A DNA stretch of 6,374 nucleotides from Flavobacteriales bacterium (GCA_947460525.1 CANHIV010000066.1:1-6374), one strand, 5' to 3'; positions 1 through 6,374 are shown, counted from the first letter of the stretch. Notes: generated by a model not told the origin, from the sequence alone. Made by a program: numbers and translations.

Positions 1-674
1 CTCCTTTGACTTTTGGTATTATTGCCGTAACGGTTTTAATCTCTTATTTGGCTTTTGAAAGAAGAGATTGGTTCAATCGTCTTGCCTTTCATCCCTATGT
101 AATTTTTCAGAACAAAGAATGGGACAGGTTGATTGGACATGCCTTTGTGCATATTGATTGGATGCACCTGGGTTTTAACATGTATACCTTTTATTCCTTT
201 GGTGAAATTCTAGAAACGGTATTAACGCATCCAGAAATCCTACAACAATTTCATCCCAACATGCACATGTGGTCTCCTTTTGTTGGGAAATTGTTTTTTA
301 TCCTGCTGTATTTTTTAGGAGCAATCATTGCCTCTCTGCCCAGTCTAAAAAAATACAGACACCAATACGCCTACAGGAGTGTTGGCGCATCTGGAGCAGT
401 AAGTGCTGTAATGATGGCCTTTATGCTATTATTCCCCACTATGGACATTGGATTTATGATGCTCATTCCCATGCCTGCTTGGATAGGTGCCTTGGTGTTT
501 CTGGGGTTAGAGCATTATTTCAGCAAGAAAGGTCAAGGTCCTATCGCTCACGATGCGCACATTTATGGCGCATTGGGTGGTATTTTAATCGTTGGTATTT
601 GGGACTATCATTTCTATATCGACTTTATCCAAGCCGTTACTCAACAAATCTCGAATTTCTTTTTTCGTTCTTGA
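1..674 (+). CDS. Rhomboid family intramembrane serine protease (5'-partial)
   Basis: Polytopic inner-membrane serine protease that would cleave transmembrane substrates within the bilayer. Numbering residues from the TTG at position 6, the rhomboid signatures appear in order: H49-IDWMH-LGFN (H54, N58) in the second helix; GASG at 127-130 with catalytic Ser129; and AHIYGALGG at 184-192 with catalytic His185. About six hydrophobic segments are visible (roughly 3-17, 44-65, 93-112, 127-145, 148-168 and 185-204), as in the basic six-helix rhomboid fold. The loop between the second and third segments (about 71-92) is long and rich in His and Met. The TTG at 6 is not convincing as a start: the frame is open to the left edge (a Pro codon precedes it) and the hydrophobic segment begins at once, so the true start is probably upstream, outside the window. 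The stop at 672-674 lies inside the convergent PH-domain gene. The family assignment is firm; the substrate is unknown. Confidence 0.9.
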   Translation, partial: PLTFGIIAVTVLISYLAFERRDWFNRLAFHPYVIFQNKEWDRLIGHAFVHIDWMHLGFNMYTFYSFGEILETVLTHPEILQQFHPNMHMWSPFVGKLFFILLYFLGAIIASLPSLKKYRHQYAYRSVGASGAVSAVMMAFMLLFPTMDIGFMMLIPMPAWIGALVFLGLEHYFSKKGQGPIAHDAHIYGALGGILIVGIWDYHFYIDFIQAVTQQISNFFFRS

Positions 675-1048
675 ACGTCTTGTATAAAGGACGCTCGATC
701 TTTGGGCGAGATTAGCACATATCCCCACTTGTTATAATAAATGGCAATGCGTCGCAATGATGCAGCAGGCGAACTCAATGGGTTATTGCTCAATTCCATT
801 TTTCTGATTGTAGCGATTTCAATTGTTTTATAGCGAATGGGCCCCATGAAAATCACCAGCAATTCATCGTCCAATTCATAACGAATTCGAACGACAAACA
901 AGTAAATCAGAATGGCCAAGGAAAAATGGAAAATTAAAAATCCCCAGGATACTGTACCCGCCATGAAAATGCCCTGACCAATGATCAGGGCATAAACGGG
1001 AATCCATAAACCCCAGGATATTGCACTGGGATATATTGTTTTATTCAT
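641..1048 (-). CDS. Small membrane protein with bacterial PH-like domain (bPH_4 / DUF1200 type)
   Basis: A 135-residue protein of unknown function. Two hydrophobic helices (about 12-30 and 34-53) form a hairpin, followed by a soluble domain (about 54-128) predicted to lie on the cytoplasmic side. That domain carries motifs I associate with the bPH_4 (DUF1200) family: NNPLSSPAASLRRI (88-101) and YVLISPKDRASFIQDV (110-125). Bacterial PH-like domains are thought to bind proteins or membranes; no catalytic residues are seen. The ATG (1046-1048) overlaps the clpC stop as ATGAATAA, and the purine-rich end of clpC (AAGAAAGAGA) could serve as ribosome binding site, so translational coupling to clpC is likely and no promoter of its own is evident. 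Its 3' end overlaps the rhomboid gene by 34 bases in opposite orientation. The family call is fairly sure; any functional tie to ClpC is inference from the overlap. Confidence 0.8.
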   Translation of the reverse strand: MNKTIYPSAISWGLWIPVYALIIGQGIFMAGTVSWGFLIFHFSLAILIYLFVVRIRYELDDELLVIFMGPIRYKTIEIATIRKMELSNNPLSSPAASLRRIAIYYNKWGYVLISPKDRASFIQDVQERKKKFEIC

Positions 1049-3596
1049 TCTCTTTCTTGTTGACTTTCATTACAATCTTTGATTCTTCTGTATCAAAGTC
1101 TACAACCAAAGTATCACCTTCTTGAAGATTAGAGTTGATGATCTCCTCAGCAATGGGATCCTCCAAATATTTCTGAATAGATCTTCTCAATGGACGTGCG
1201 CCATATTTTTCATCATAGCCTTTGTCTGCAATGAAATCTTTGGCTACATCCGTTAATTCAATCTTATAACCCAAATCGGTGATGCGATGGAACAACTTGG
1301 CCAACTCGATGTCGATGATCTGATGAATGTGTTCTTTCTTCAATGGATTGAAAACAACCAAATCATCTACACGATTCAAGAATTCAGGTGCAAATGCTTT
1401 TCTTAGTGCAGCCTCTATAATTCCTTTGCGATCCTGTTCCTCTGCAGAAGCTCTTGAAGAAGTACCAAAACCAACACCCGCACCAAAATCTTGCAATTGT
1501 CTAGCTCCGATATTGGAAGTCATAATGATCACAGTGTTTTTAAAGTCAATCTTGCGACCCAAACTATCCGTCATCTGTCCATCATCCAAAGCTTGCAACA
1601 ACAAATTGAAAACATCCGGATGGGCTTTCTCTACTTCATCCAACAAAACAATCGAGTAGGGGCGACGTCGTACTTTTTCAGTCAACTGTCCACCTTCTTC
1701 GTATCCCACATATCCGGGAGGCGCTCCAATCAATCTAGACACAGCAAACTTCTCCATGTACTCTGACATGTCTATGCGAATCAATGAATCTTCCGTATCA
1801 AATAAAAACTTCGCCAACTCTTTGGCCAATTGTGTTTTTCCGACACCGGTAGGTCCCAAAAACAAAAACGAACCAATTGGACGATTGGGGTCTTTCAATC
1901 CCGCGCGATTGCGTTTGATGGCTCGAACCACTTTCTTAATCGCCTCGTCTTGACCAATGACCTTTCCTTCTAACTCCTGATCCATTTTGGCCAAACGTCC
2001 ACTTTCCTTTTCTGCCACACGATTGACAGGGATGCCGGTCATCATTGAAACGACCTCTTCAACATTGGCTTCAGTAACAGTCACGCGATGCGTTTTGGCA
2101 TCTTGTTCCCATTGATTCTTGGCAGCTTCCAAACGCTCATTCAATTGCTTTTCTTTGTCACGCAATTTCGCGGCCTCTTCATACTTCTGGCTCTTTACCA
2201 CTTGCGATTTCTCCACCTTCACTTCCTCAATGGCCTTTTCAATCTCAATGATCTCTTGCGGCACCTGTATGTTGTTCAAGTGAACACGTGAACCTACTTC
2301 ATCCAAGGCATCAATGGCCTTGTCTGGCAAATGTCGATCAGTGATATAACGCGCAGTCAATCGAACACAAGCGGCAATCGCTTGGTCGGTATAGGTCACG
2401 CTATGGTGCTCTTCATATTTGTCTTTGATGTTGTTCAAAATTTGAATCGTCTCATCAATGGTAGTGGGATCCACCACCACCTTTTGGAATCGTCTTTCCA
2501 ATGCGCCATCTTTCTCGATGTATTGGCGATACTCATCCAATGTTGTTGCTCCGATACATTGAATTTCACCTCTTGCCAATGCGGGCTTGAACATGTTGCT
2601 GGCATCCAAAGATCCACTGGCTCCACCAGCTCCAACAATCGTATGAATTTCATCAATGAATAAAATCACATCTGGCGATTTTTCTAATTCGTTCATCAAT
2701 GCCTTCATGCGCTCTTCAAACTGACCACGGTATTTGGTTCCTGCAACCAATGAAGCGACATCCAGTGTCACTACACGCTTGCCAAACAAAACACGACTTA
2801 CTTTCTTCTGAACAATTCGAATTGCAAGACCTTCAGCAATAGCCGATTTACCCACACCGGGTTCTCCAATTAGAATAGGATTGTTCTTTTTTCTTCTGGA
2901 CAATACTTGGCTTACGCGCTCAATTTCTTTCTCTCGACCAACAATTGGATCCAATTTCCCATCTTCCGCCATTTTGGTCAAATCACGACCAAAATTGTCC
3001 AAAACTGGCGTTTTGCTTTTTGATTCTCCTTGACGCTTGGCCGATGATCCTGCACCTCCAGAAGCTCCGCTGCCCATGAATGGCTCATCATCTTCTTCAT
3101 TTGGTGGAAACTCTGCTCTAGGCGTATTCAATGGCGCATCTGTTGGAGCTTCTAGTCCTTCAGAGGCAATCAATTCCTCACGCACTGAACGATAATCAAT
3201 AGATGCACTGGCCAAAGTTCGGGTGGCCGCATTGTCGTTGTCTTTTAAGATACTCAACAACAAATGCTCGGTTCCTACCAAAGTGGCTCTGAAATTCTTG
3301 GCTTCCAAATAAGTCAATTTTAAAATTCTTTCTGCTTGGGTGGTCAATGGAATACTTTGGTATACCTGATTACTTTGACCCACAGATGCCAGACGCATCG
3401 TTGATTCAATCTGCTTGCGCAAATGCGACAAATCAACATTCAATCGCTTCAACAAAGTGGCTGCTAAACTCTCACCTTCTCGAATAATACCCAACATCAA
3501 ATGCTCTGGGCCAATGTATGAATGACCCAATCGCAATGCCTCTTCACGGCTAAAAGAAATGACATCTTTAACCTGTGGTGAAAACTTTGCCTCCAT
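1041..3596 (-). CDS. clpC: ATP-dependent Clp protease ATP-binding subunit ClpC
   Basis: Hexameric cytosolic AAA+ unfoldase that threads proteins into the ClpP peptidase. The 851-residue protein has two Clp_N repeats (about 1-145); an acidic then Gly/Ser-rich linker (about 160-197); a first ATPase domain with Walker A GEPGVGKS (244-251), pore loop KYRG (288-291, Tyr289) and Walker B ILFIDE (311-316, Glu316); a short coiled-coil/UVR-like middle domain (about 448-497); and a second ATPase domain with Walker A GPTGVGKT (581-588), pore loop GYVG (628-631), Walker B IVLLDE (649-654, Glu654) and sensor-2 GARPLRR (799-805). The short middle domain and the VGF tripeptide (708-710), which matches the ClpP-docking loop of ClpC proteins, argue for ClpC rather than the disaggregase ClpB. 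Glutamates that bind phosphoarginine in Bacillus subtilis ClpC appear kept as E31 and E110. The ATG has a good AAGGAG 8 bases upstream. The stop overlaps the start of the PH-domain gene, so the two probably form an operon. Confidence 0.96.
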   Translation of the reverse strand: MEAKFSPQVKDVISFSREEALRLGHSYIGPEHLMLGIIREGESLAATLLKRLNVDLSHLRKQIESTMRLASVGQSNQVYQSIPLTTQAERILKLTYLEAKNFRATLVGTEHLLLSILKDNDNAATRTLASASIDYRSVREELIASEGLEAPTDAPLNTPRAEFPPNEEDDEPFMGSGASGGAGSSAKRQGESKSKTPVLDNFGRDLTKMAEDGKLDPIVGREKEIERVSQVLSRRKKNNPILIGEPGVGKSAIAEGLAIRIVQKKVSRVLFGKRVVTLDVASLVAGTKYRGQFEERMKALMNELEKSPDVILFIDEIHTIVGAGGASGSLDASNMFKPALARGEIQCIGATTLDEYRQYIEKDGALERRFQKVVVDPTTIDETIQILNNIKDKYEEHHSVTYTDQAIAACVRLTARYITDRHLPDKAIDALDEVGSRVHLNNIQVPQEIIEIEKAIEEVKVEKSQVVKSQKYEEAAKLRDKEKQLNERLEAAKNQWEQDAKTHRVTVTEANVEEVVSMMTGIPVNRVAEKESGRLAKMDQELEGKVIGQDEAIKKVVRAIKRNRAGLKDPNRPIGSFLFLGPTGVGKTQLAKELAKFLFDTEDSLIRIDMSEYMEKFAVSRLIGAPPGYVGYEEGGQLTEKVRRRPYSIVLLDEVEKAHPDVFNLLLQALDDGQMTDSLGRKIDFKNTVIIMTSNIGARQLQDFGAGVGFGTSSRASAEEQDRKGIIEAALRKAFAPEFLNRVDDLVVFNPLKKEHIHQIIDIELAKLFHRITDLGYKIELTDVAKDFIADKGYDEKYGARPLRRSIQKYLEDPIAEEIINSNLQEGDTLVVDFDTEESKIVMKVNKKENE

Positions 3597-3604
3597 ACGC
3601 TTTA

Positions 3605-3610
3605 CTCCTT
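3605..3610 (-). promoter_or_regulatory. Shine-Dalgarno sequence of clpC
   Basis: AAGGAG on the minus strand, separated by 8 bases from the clpC ATG at 3594-3596. It fixes the clpC start. It is notable because many genes in this phylum lack a strong Shine-Dalgarno; the divergent gyrA has only an A-rich leader. Confidence 0.75.
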
Positions 3611-3624
3611 AAATTTATTTGTAA

Positions 3625-3632
3625 CAAAATTA
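3625..3632 (-). promoter_or_regulatory. Predicted clpC promoter, -7 element (TAnnTTTG)
   Basis: TAATTTTG on the minus strand matches the Bacteroidota primary sigma factor -7 consensus TAnnTTTG at every defined base. Transcription would start near 3617-3620 and give a leader of about 21-24 bases that contains the AAGGAG. No TTTG sits at the usual -33 distance; a palindrome (3644-3661) occupies that place instead. The element is seen directly; promoter activity is inferred. Confidence 0.55.
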
Positions 3633-3643
3633 TTCTTTACAAA

Positions 3644-3661
3644 TGAAATGAGACCATTTCA
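3644..3661. repeat. Palindrome overlapping the clpC -33 region, candidate operator
   Basis: Perfect inverted repeat with 7-bp arms, TGAAATG and CATTTCA, around the 4-base spacer AGAC. Its centre (about 3652.5) falls roughly 33 bases upstream of the transcription start predicted from the clpC -7 box, where the -33 element should be. This suits a dimeric regulator site. It does not resemble the CIRCE (HrcA) or CtsR heat-shock operators. The regulator is unknown. Confidence 0.4.
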
Positions 3662-3670
3662 CATCAATAA

Positions 3671-3679
3671 TTATCCACA
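3671..3679 (+). promoter_or_regulatory. Consensus DnaA box
   Basis: TTATCCACA is identical to the high-affinity DnaA box of E. coli and B. subtilis oriC. It lies in the clpC/gyrA intergenic region and faces a second perfect TTATNCACA box (3694-3702) on the opposite strand, 14 bases away. A role in gyrA or clpC transcription, or in replication control, is inference. Confidence 0.5.
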
Positions 3680-3691
3680 CATTTTTGTGTG
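3676..3691. repeat. Short inverted repeat between the DnaA boxes
   Basis: CACACA and TGTGTG flank TTTT, giving a perfect 6-bp stem with a 4-base loop. The left arm overlaps the first DnaA box, so the symmetry may partly come from the box itself. No T-run follows on either strand, so this is not a terminator. Confidence 0.35.
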
Positions 3692-3693
3692 AA

Positions 3694-3702
3694 TGTGAAT
3701 AA
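3694..3702 (-). promoter_or_regulatory. Consensus DnaA box, inverted relative to the first
   Basis: TGTGAATAA on the plus strand is TTATTCACA on the minus strand, a full match to TTATNCACA. A weaker copy on the same strand (3688-3696, 6 of 8 fixed bases) overlaps it by 3 bases. With the box at 3671-3679 it makes a head-to-head pair spanning 32 bases. Confidence 0.5.
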
Positions 3703-3722
3703 AACATTACCCATGAAAAGTA

Positions 3723-3751
3723 TAGAATTGACAAGGGTTTGATTAAATTCG
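3723..3751 (+). promoter_or_regulatory. Candidate gyrA promoter region (weak)
   Basis: Two near matches to TAnnTTTG lie here on the plus strand: TAGAATTG (3723-3730) and TAAATTCG (3744-3751), each with one mismatch. Neither has a TTTG at the expected upstream distance. A third option pairs TTTG (3684-3687) with TACCCATG (3708-3715) at a suitable 20-base spacing, but its -7 box is poorer. A promoter must lie hereabouts; the sequence does not settle which candidate is used. Confidence 0.3.
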
Positions 3752-3756
3752 CGTGC

Positions 3757-3776
3757 TACCTCAAATAGGTGAGGTA
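3757..3776 (+). repeat. Hairpin in the presumed gyrA leader
   Basis: TACCTCA and TGAGGTA form a perfect 7-bp stem around the loop AATAGG, ending 19 bases before the gyrA ATG. No T-run follows, so it is not a typical terminator. It could be a leader RNA structure affecting translation or stability, or a DNA operator. Symmetry is seen; function is not known. Confidence 0.45.
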
Positions 3777-3795
3777 CCGAGAAAAATTAAGAATT

Positions 3796-6345
3796 ATGGA
3801 AGGAGAAAAAATAGTCCGGATCAATATCGAAGATGAAATGAAAACAGCTTACATCGATTATTCGATGTCAGTTATTGTGGGTCGTGCTCTTCCGGATGTT
3901 CGTGATGGTCTTAAACCTGTTCACCGTCGTGTGTTGTATGGTATGTTAGATCTTGGCGTTTTGTCCAATCGTCCTTACAAAAAATCTGCTCGTATTGTCG
4001 GGGAGGTTTTGGGTAAGTACCATCCCCATGGTGATAGTTCTGTTTACGATACAATGGTGCGTATGGCCCAAGATTGGAGCTTGCGTTATCCATTGGTGGA
4101 TGGCCAAGGAAACTTTGGTAGCATGGACGGTGATAATGCCGCTGCGATGCGTTACACTGAAGCTCGCTTGAGAAAAATTGCAGAAGAACTTTTAGAAGAT
4201 TTGGACAAAGAAACGGTTGATTTCCAACCCAACTTTGATGATAGCCTGCAAGAACCTACCGTTATGCCTTCTAAAATTCCGAACCTCCTTATCAACGGAG
4301 CGTCTGGAATTGCTGTAGGTATGGCCACCAATATGGCACCTCACAATCTTACTGAAGTTTGTGATGCTACAATGGCTTACATCGATAACAACGACATTAC
4401 GACAGACGAATTGATGGAGTTTGTAAAAGCGCCAGATTTTCCAACGGGCGGTGTTATCCATGGTGTAGACGGTGTGAAATCAGCCTACATGACAGGTCGC
4501 GGTAGAGTAGTCCTCCGCGCTCGTGCTCGAATTGAAGAAGTAGACAACCGCGAATGTATCATTGTTGACCAAATCCCATATCAAGTCAACAAAGCGGACA
4601 TGATCAAGCGTACTTGGGAATTGGTTCAAGAAGGAAAGATTGAAGGGATTTCTGAAATCCGTGATGAGTCGGATAGAAATGGAGTGCGTGTGGTTTATGA
4701 AACCAAGCGTGACGCCATCACCAATGTTGTGTTGAACAACTTGTACAAGTTTACTTCACTTCAAACTTCATTCTCCATCAATAACATCGCGTTGGTGAAG
4801 GGTCGTCCGGAAGCGCTCGGATTAAAAGACATGATCAGTCTTTTTGTTGAGCATCGCCATGAAGTGGTGACCAGAAGAACCAAATTTGAATTGAGAAAAG
4901 CGGAAGAGCGCGCACATATTTTAGAAGGTTATTTGATTGCCCTTGATCACATTGACGAGGTAATCAAATTGATTCGCGCTTCACAAACCCCAGATGAAGC
5001 CCGTGAAGGCTTGATGTCGAAATTTGGATTGAGTGAAATTCAATCTCGCGCCATCTTGGACATGCGTCTTCAAAGATTGACTGGTTTGGAGCGTGATAAA
5101 ATCAAAGCGGAATACGATGAGTTGATGGCTTTGATCACCAGACTCAAAGAAATTTTAGGCAGTGAAGCGCTAAGAATGGCCATCATCAAAGATGAGATGT
5201 TGTATCTAAAAGAGAAATTTGGTGATGCTCGTCGTTCTGTGATCGAATTCTCGTCTGCAGATTTGAGTATTGAAGATATGATTCCAGATGAGTCAATGGT
5301 GGTTACCATTACACATGCCGGATATATCAAACGTACCAACCTGGCCGAGTATCGTGCTCAATCCAGAGGTGGAGTAGGATCTAAAGGTACATCTGCACGC
5401 CAAGAAGATTTTGTAAAAGATATCTTTACGGCCACCAACCACGATTGGTTGTTGATCTTCACCAAAAAAGGTCGTTGCTTCTGGATGCGTGTATTTGAAA
5501 TTCCCGAAGGTGCCAAAACTTCCAAAGGAAGAGCCATACAAAACTTGCTTCAAATAGAACAAGATGATACGGTATTGGCATACATCCCAACCAAAGATTT
5601 GATGAATGAGGATTATGTAAGCAAGAACTATGTTATCCTTTGCACCAAACAAGGATTGATTAAAAAGACATTGCTTCAAGCATACGCTCGTCCAAGATCT
5701 TCAGGTATCAATGCCATTACCATCGTTGACGGTGATGAGTTGTTGGAAGCAAAATTGACCAATGGCAATTGCGAAATTTTGATGGGTACCCGTGAAGGTA
5801 AAGCCATCCGCTTCAATGAAAAGACAGTGCGTGCTGTCGGTAGAACAGCCCAAGGGGTGAAAGCCGTGACATTGGGTAGTGCCAAAGATGAAGTTATTGG
5901 TATGGTTTGCGTTGAAAATGCGGAACGCGACATCTTGGTAATTTCAGACAAAGGGTATGGCAAGCGTTCTTCATTGGAAGATTATAGAATCACCAATCGC
6001 GGTGGTAAAGGGGTGAAGACCATCAATATCACAGACAAGACGGGTGATCTAATCGCGATTCTTGCTGTAGACAATGAATTGGATTTCATGATCATCAATA
6101 AATCTGGAATTACCATTCGATTGAGAGTTGAAGATCTTCGTGTAATGGGACGCGCAACGCAAGGCGTTCGATTGATCAGCCTAAGAGGAAATGATGAGAT
6201 TGCAGCTGTAACAGCCGTTATCAAGGACGAAGAAGAAGAAGGTGAAAGATCATCGGATATCGTAATGGAATCGGACAGCACATTGGATGTTGCAACAGAT
6301 CAACCAGAAATTGAAGAATCCAACGAAGAAAATTCAGCAGAATAA
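3796..6345 (+). CDS. gyrA: DNA gyrase subunit A
   Basis: Breakage-reunion subunit of the A2B2 type II topoisomerase that introduces negative supercoils. The 849-residue product has the N-terminal cleavage domain with catalytic AAMRYTE (Tyr120, after Arg119), the quinolone-determining segment [11 protein letters not shown] (76-86) with Ser81 and Asp85 equivalent to wild-type E. coli Ser83 and Asp87, and Ile172 equivalent to the DNA-bending Ile174. The beta-pinwheel DNA-wrapping domain begins near 500. The GyrA-box position in its first blade reads QSRGGVG (522-528) and a related TNRGGKG occurs at 733-739; these and the overall length favour GyrA over ParC. The tail (811-849) has 17 acidic and 1 basic residue. 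I chose the ATG at 3796 because [15 protein letters not shown] matches the usual start in the phylum; a GTG at 3769 would add nine atypical residues from within the leader hairpin. No Shine-Dalgarno is seen, only an A-rich leader. gyrB is not in the window. Confidence 0.97.
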   Translation: MEGEKIVRINIEDEMKTAYIDYSMSVIVGRALPDVRDGLKPVHRRVLYGMLDLGVLSNRPYKKSARIVGEVLGKYHPHGDSSVYDTMVRMAQDWSLRYPLVDGQGNFGSMDGDNAAAMRYTEARLRKIAEELLEDLDKETVDFQPNFDDSLQEPTVMPSKIPNLLINGASGIAVGMATNMAPHNLTEVCDATMAYIDNNDITTDELMEFVKAPDFPTGGVIHGVDGVKSAYMTGRGRVVLRARARIEEVDNRECIIVDQIPYQVNKADMIKRTWELVQEGKIEGISEIRDESDRNGVRVVYETKRDAITNVVLNNLYKFTSLQTSFSINNIALVKGRPEALGLKDMISLFVEHRHEVVTRRTKFELRKAEERAHILEGYLIALDHIDEVIKLIRASQTPDEAREGLMSKFGLSEIQSRAILDMRLQRLTGLERDKIKAEYDELMALITRLKEILGSEALRMAIIKDEMLYLKEKFGDARRSVIEFSSADLSIEDMIPDESMVVTITHAGYIKRTNLAEYRAQSRGGVGSKGTSARQEDFVKDIFTATNHDWLLIFTKKGRCFWMRVFEIPEGAKTSKGRAIQNLLQIEQDDTVLAYIPTKDLMNEDYVSKNYVILCTKQGLIKKTLLQAYARPRSSGINAITIVDGDELLEAKLTNGNCEILMGTREGKAIRFNEKTVRAVGRTAQGVKAVTLGSAKDEVIGMVCVENAERDILVISDKGYGKRSSLEDYRITNRGGKGVKTINITDKTGDLIAILAVDNELDFMIINKSGITIRLRVEDLRVMGRATQGVRLISLRGNDEIAAVTAVIKDEEEEGERSSDIVMESDSTLDVATDQPEIEESNEENSAE

Positions 6346-6347
6346 TT

Positions 6348-6374
6348 ATGAAATAAGTCGTTTCGATGCATCTA
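6348..6374 (+). other. Possible 5' end of the next gene downstream of gyrA (cut by window edge)
   Basis: Two bases after the gyrA stop, ATG AAA is followed at once by TAA; the same frame then stays open from GTC through a second ATG (6366-6368) to the window edge. No terminator separates it from gyrA, so a co-transcribed gene may start at 6366 or just beyond. Too little sequence is present to assign a product. Confidence 0.2.

Noticed and set aside
655..677. T-run plus CGTTC/GAACG inverted repeat as a terminator for the rhomboid gene
   Set aside because: The T-run precedes the repeat on the plus strand and becomes an A-run on the minus strand, and the stem has only a 2-base loop, so it fits a terminator in neither direction.
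269..715. 148-codon plus-strand reading frame overlapping the rhomboid gene
   Set aside because: It is an out-of-frame shadow of a gene with clear catalytic motifs; its translation shows no recognisable domain.
2331..2663. 110-codon plus-strand reading frame antisense to clpC, and others like it (e.g. 1327-1659, 1491-1766)
   Set aside because: They lie opposite strongly conserved ATPase motifs of clpC, have no convincing ribosome binding site, and look like shadows.
1041..3596. ClpB disaggregase instead of ClpC
   Set aside because: The middle domain is short and UVR-like rather than the long ClpB coiled coil, and a VGF ClpP-docking tripeptide is present at residues 708-710.
3713..3742. Nine-codon leader peptide upstream of gyrA (MKSIELTRV)
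   Set aside because: No ribosome binding site, no regulatory codon run, and it overlaps the presumed promoter region.
3769..3795. Upstream GTG start for gyrA adding nine residues
   Set aside because: The added residues (MRYREKLRI) are not typical of GyrA, the GTG lies inside the leader hairpin, and [15 protein letters not shown] from the ATG at 3796 fits the family.
3597..3795. CIRCE or CtsR operator for clpC
   Set aside because: Neither TTAGCACTC-N9-GAGTGCTAA nor the GGTCAAA direct repeat is present in the intergenic region.
4018..4050. Quinolone-resistance mutation in GyrA
   Set aside because: Ser81 and Asp85 match the wild-type E. coli Ser83 and Asp87 positions.
5293..5679. 128-codon minus-strand reading frame antisense to gyrA, and others like it (5070-5339, 5676-5963, 5982-6281)
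   Set aside because: Shadow frames of the conserved gyrA coding sequence with no recognisable protein features.

Overview
The window looks like ordinary chromosome from a member of the Bacteroidota, probably outside the gut Bacteroides. The evidence is the phylum-typical form of GyrA (849 residues, QxRGGVG in place of the canonical GyrA box), a ClpC with a lengthened N-domain/D1 linker, a small bPH_4-type membrane protein, and a perfect match to the phylum's -7 promoter element (TAnnTTTG) upstream of clpC. No insertion sequence, phage gene, CRISPR array, tRNA or rRNA is visible, and nothing points to recent transfer.

Layout, left to right. The tail of a rhomboid-type intramembrane serine protease gene runs rightward to 674; its true start lies left of the window. 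Its last 34 bases overlap, tail to tail, a leftward gene for a two-helix membrane protein with a bacterial PH-like domain (641-1048). That gene is fused by an 8-base start/stop overlap to the upstream clpC (1041-3596, leftward), which encodes an AAA+ unfoldase of the ClpC type. A 199-base divergent intergenic region (3597-3795) separates clpC from gyrA (3796-6345, rightward), the DNA gyrase A subunit. The last 29 bases hold what may be the start of a further rightward gene.

clpC and the PH-domain gene form a leftward operon: a cytosolic unfoldase predicted to feed ClpP, plus a membrane protein of unknown role. The rhomboid protease next to them is also a proteolysis gene, but it is transcribed towards them and is not in the operon. 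gyrA is divergent and works in DNA topology.

The densest unexplained signal is the clpC/gyrA intergenic region. It holds two perfect TTATNCACA DnaA boxes facing each other (3671-3679 and 3694-3702), a palindrome placed where the -33 element of the predicted clpC promoter should be (3644-3661), and a perfect 7-bp stem in the presumed gyrA leader (3757-3776). I found no clearly new multi-gene system; these regulatory signals are the part most worth a second look.
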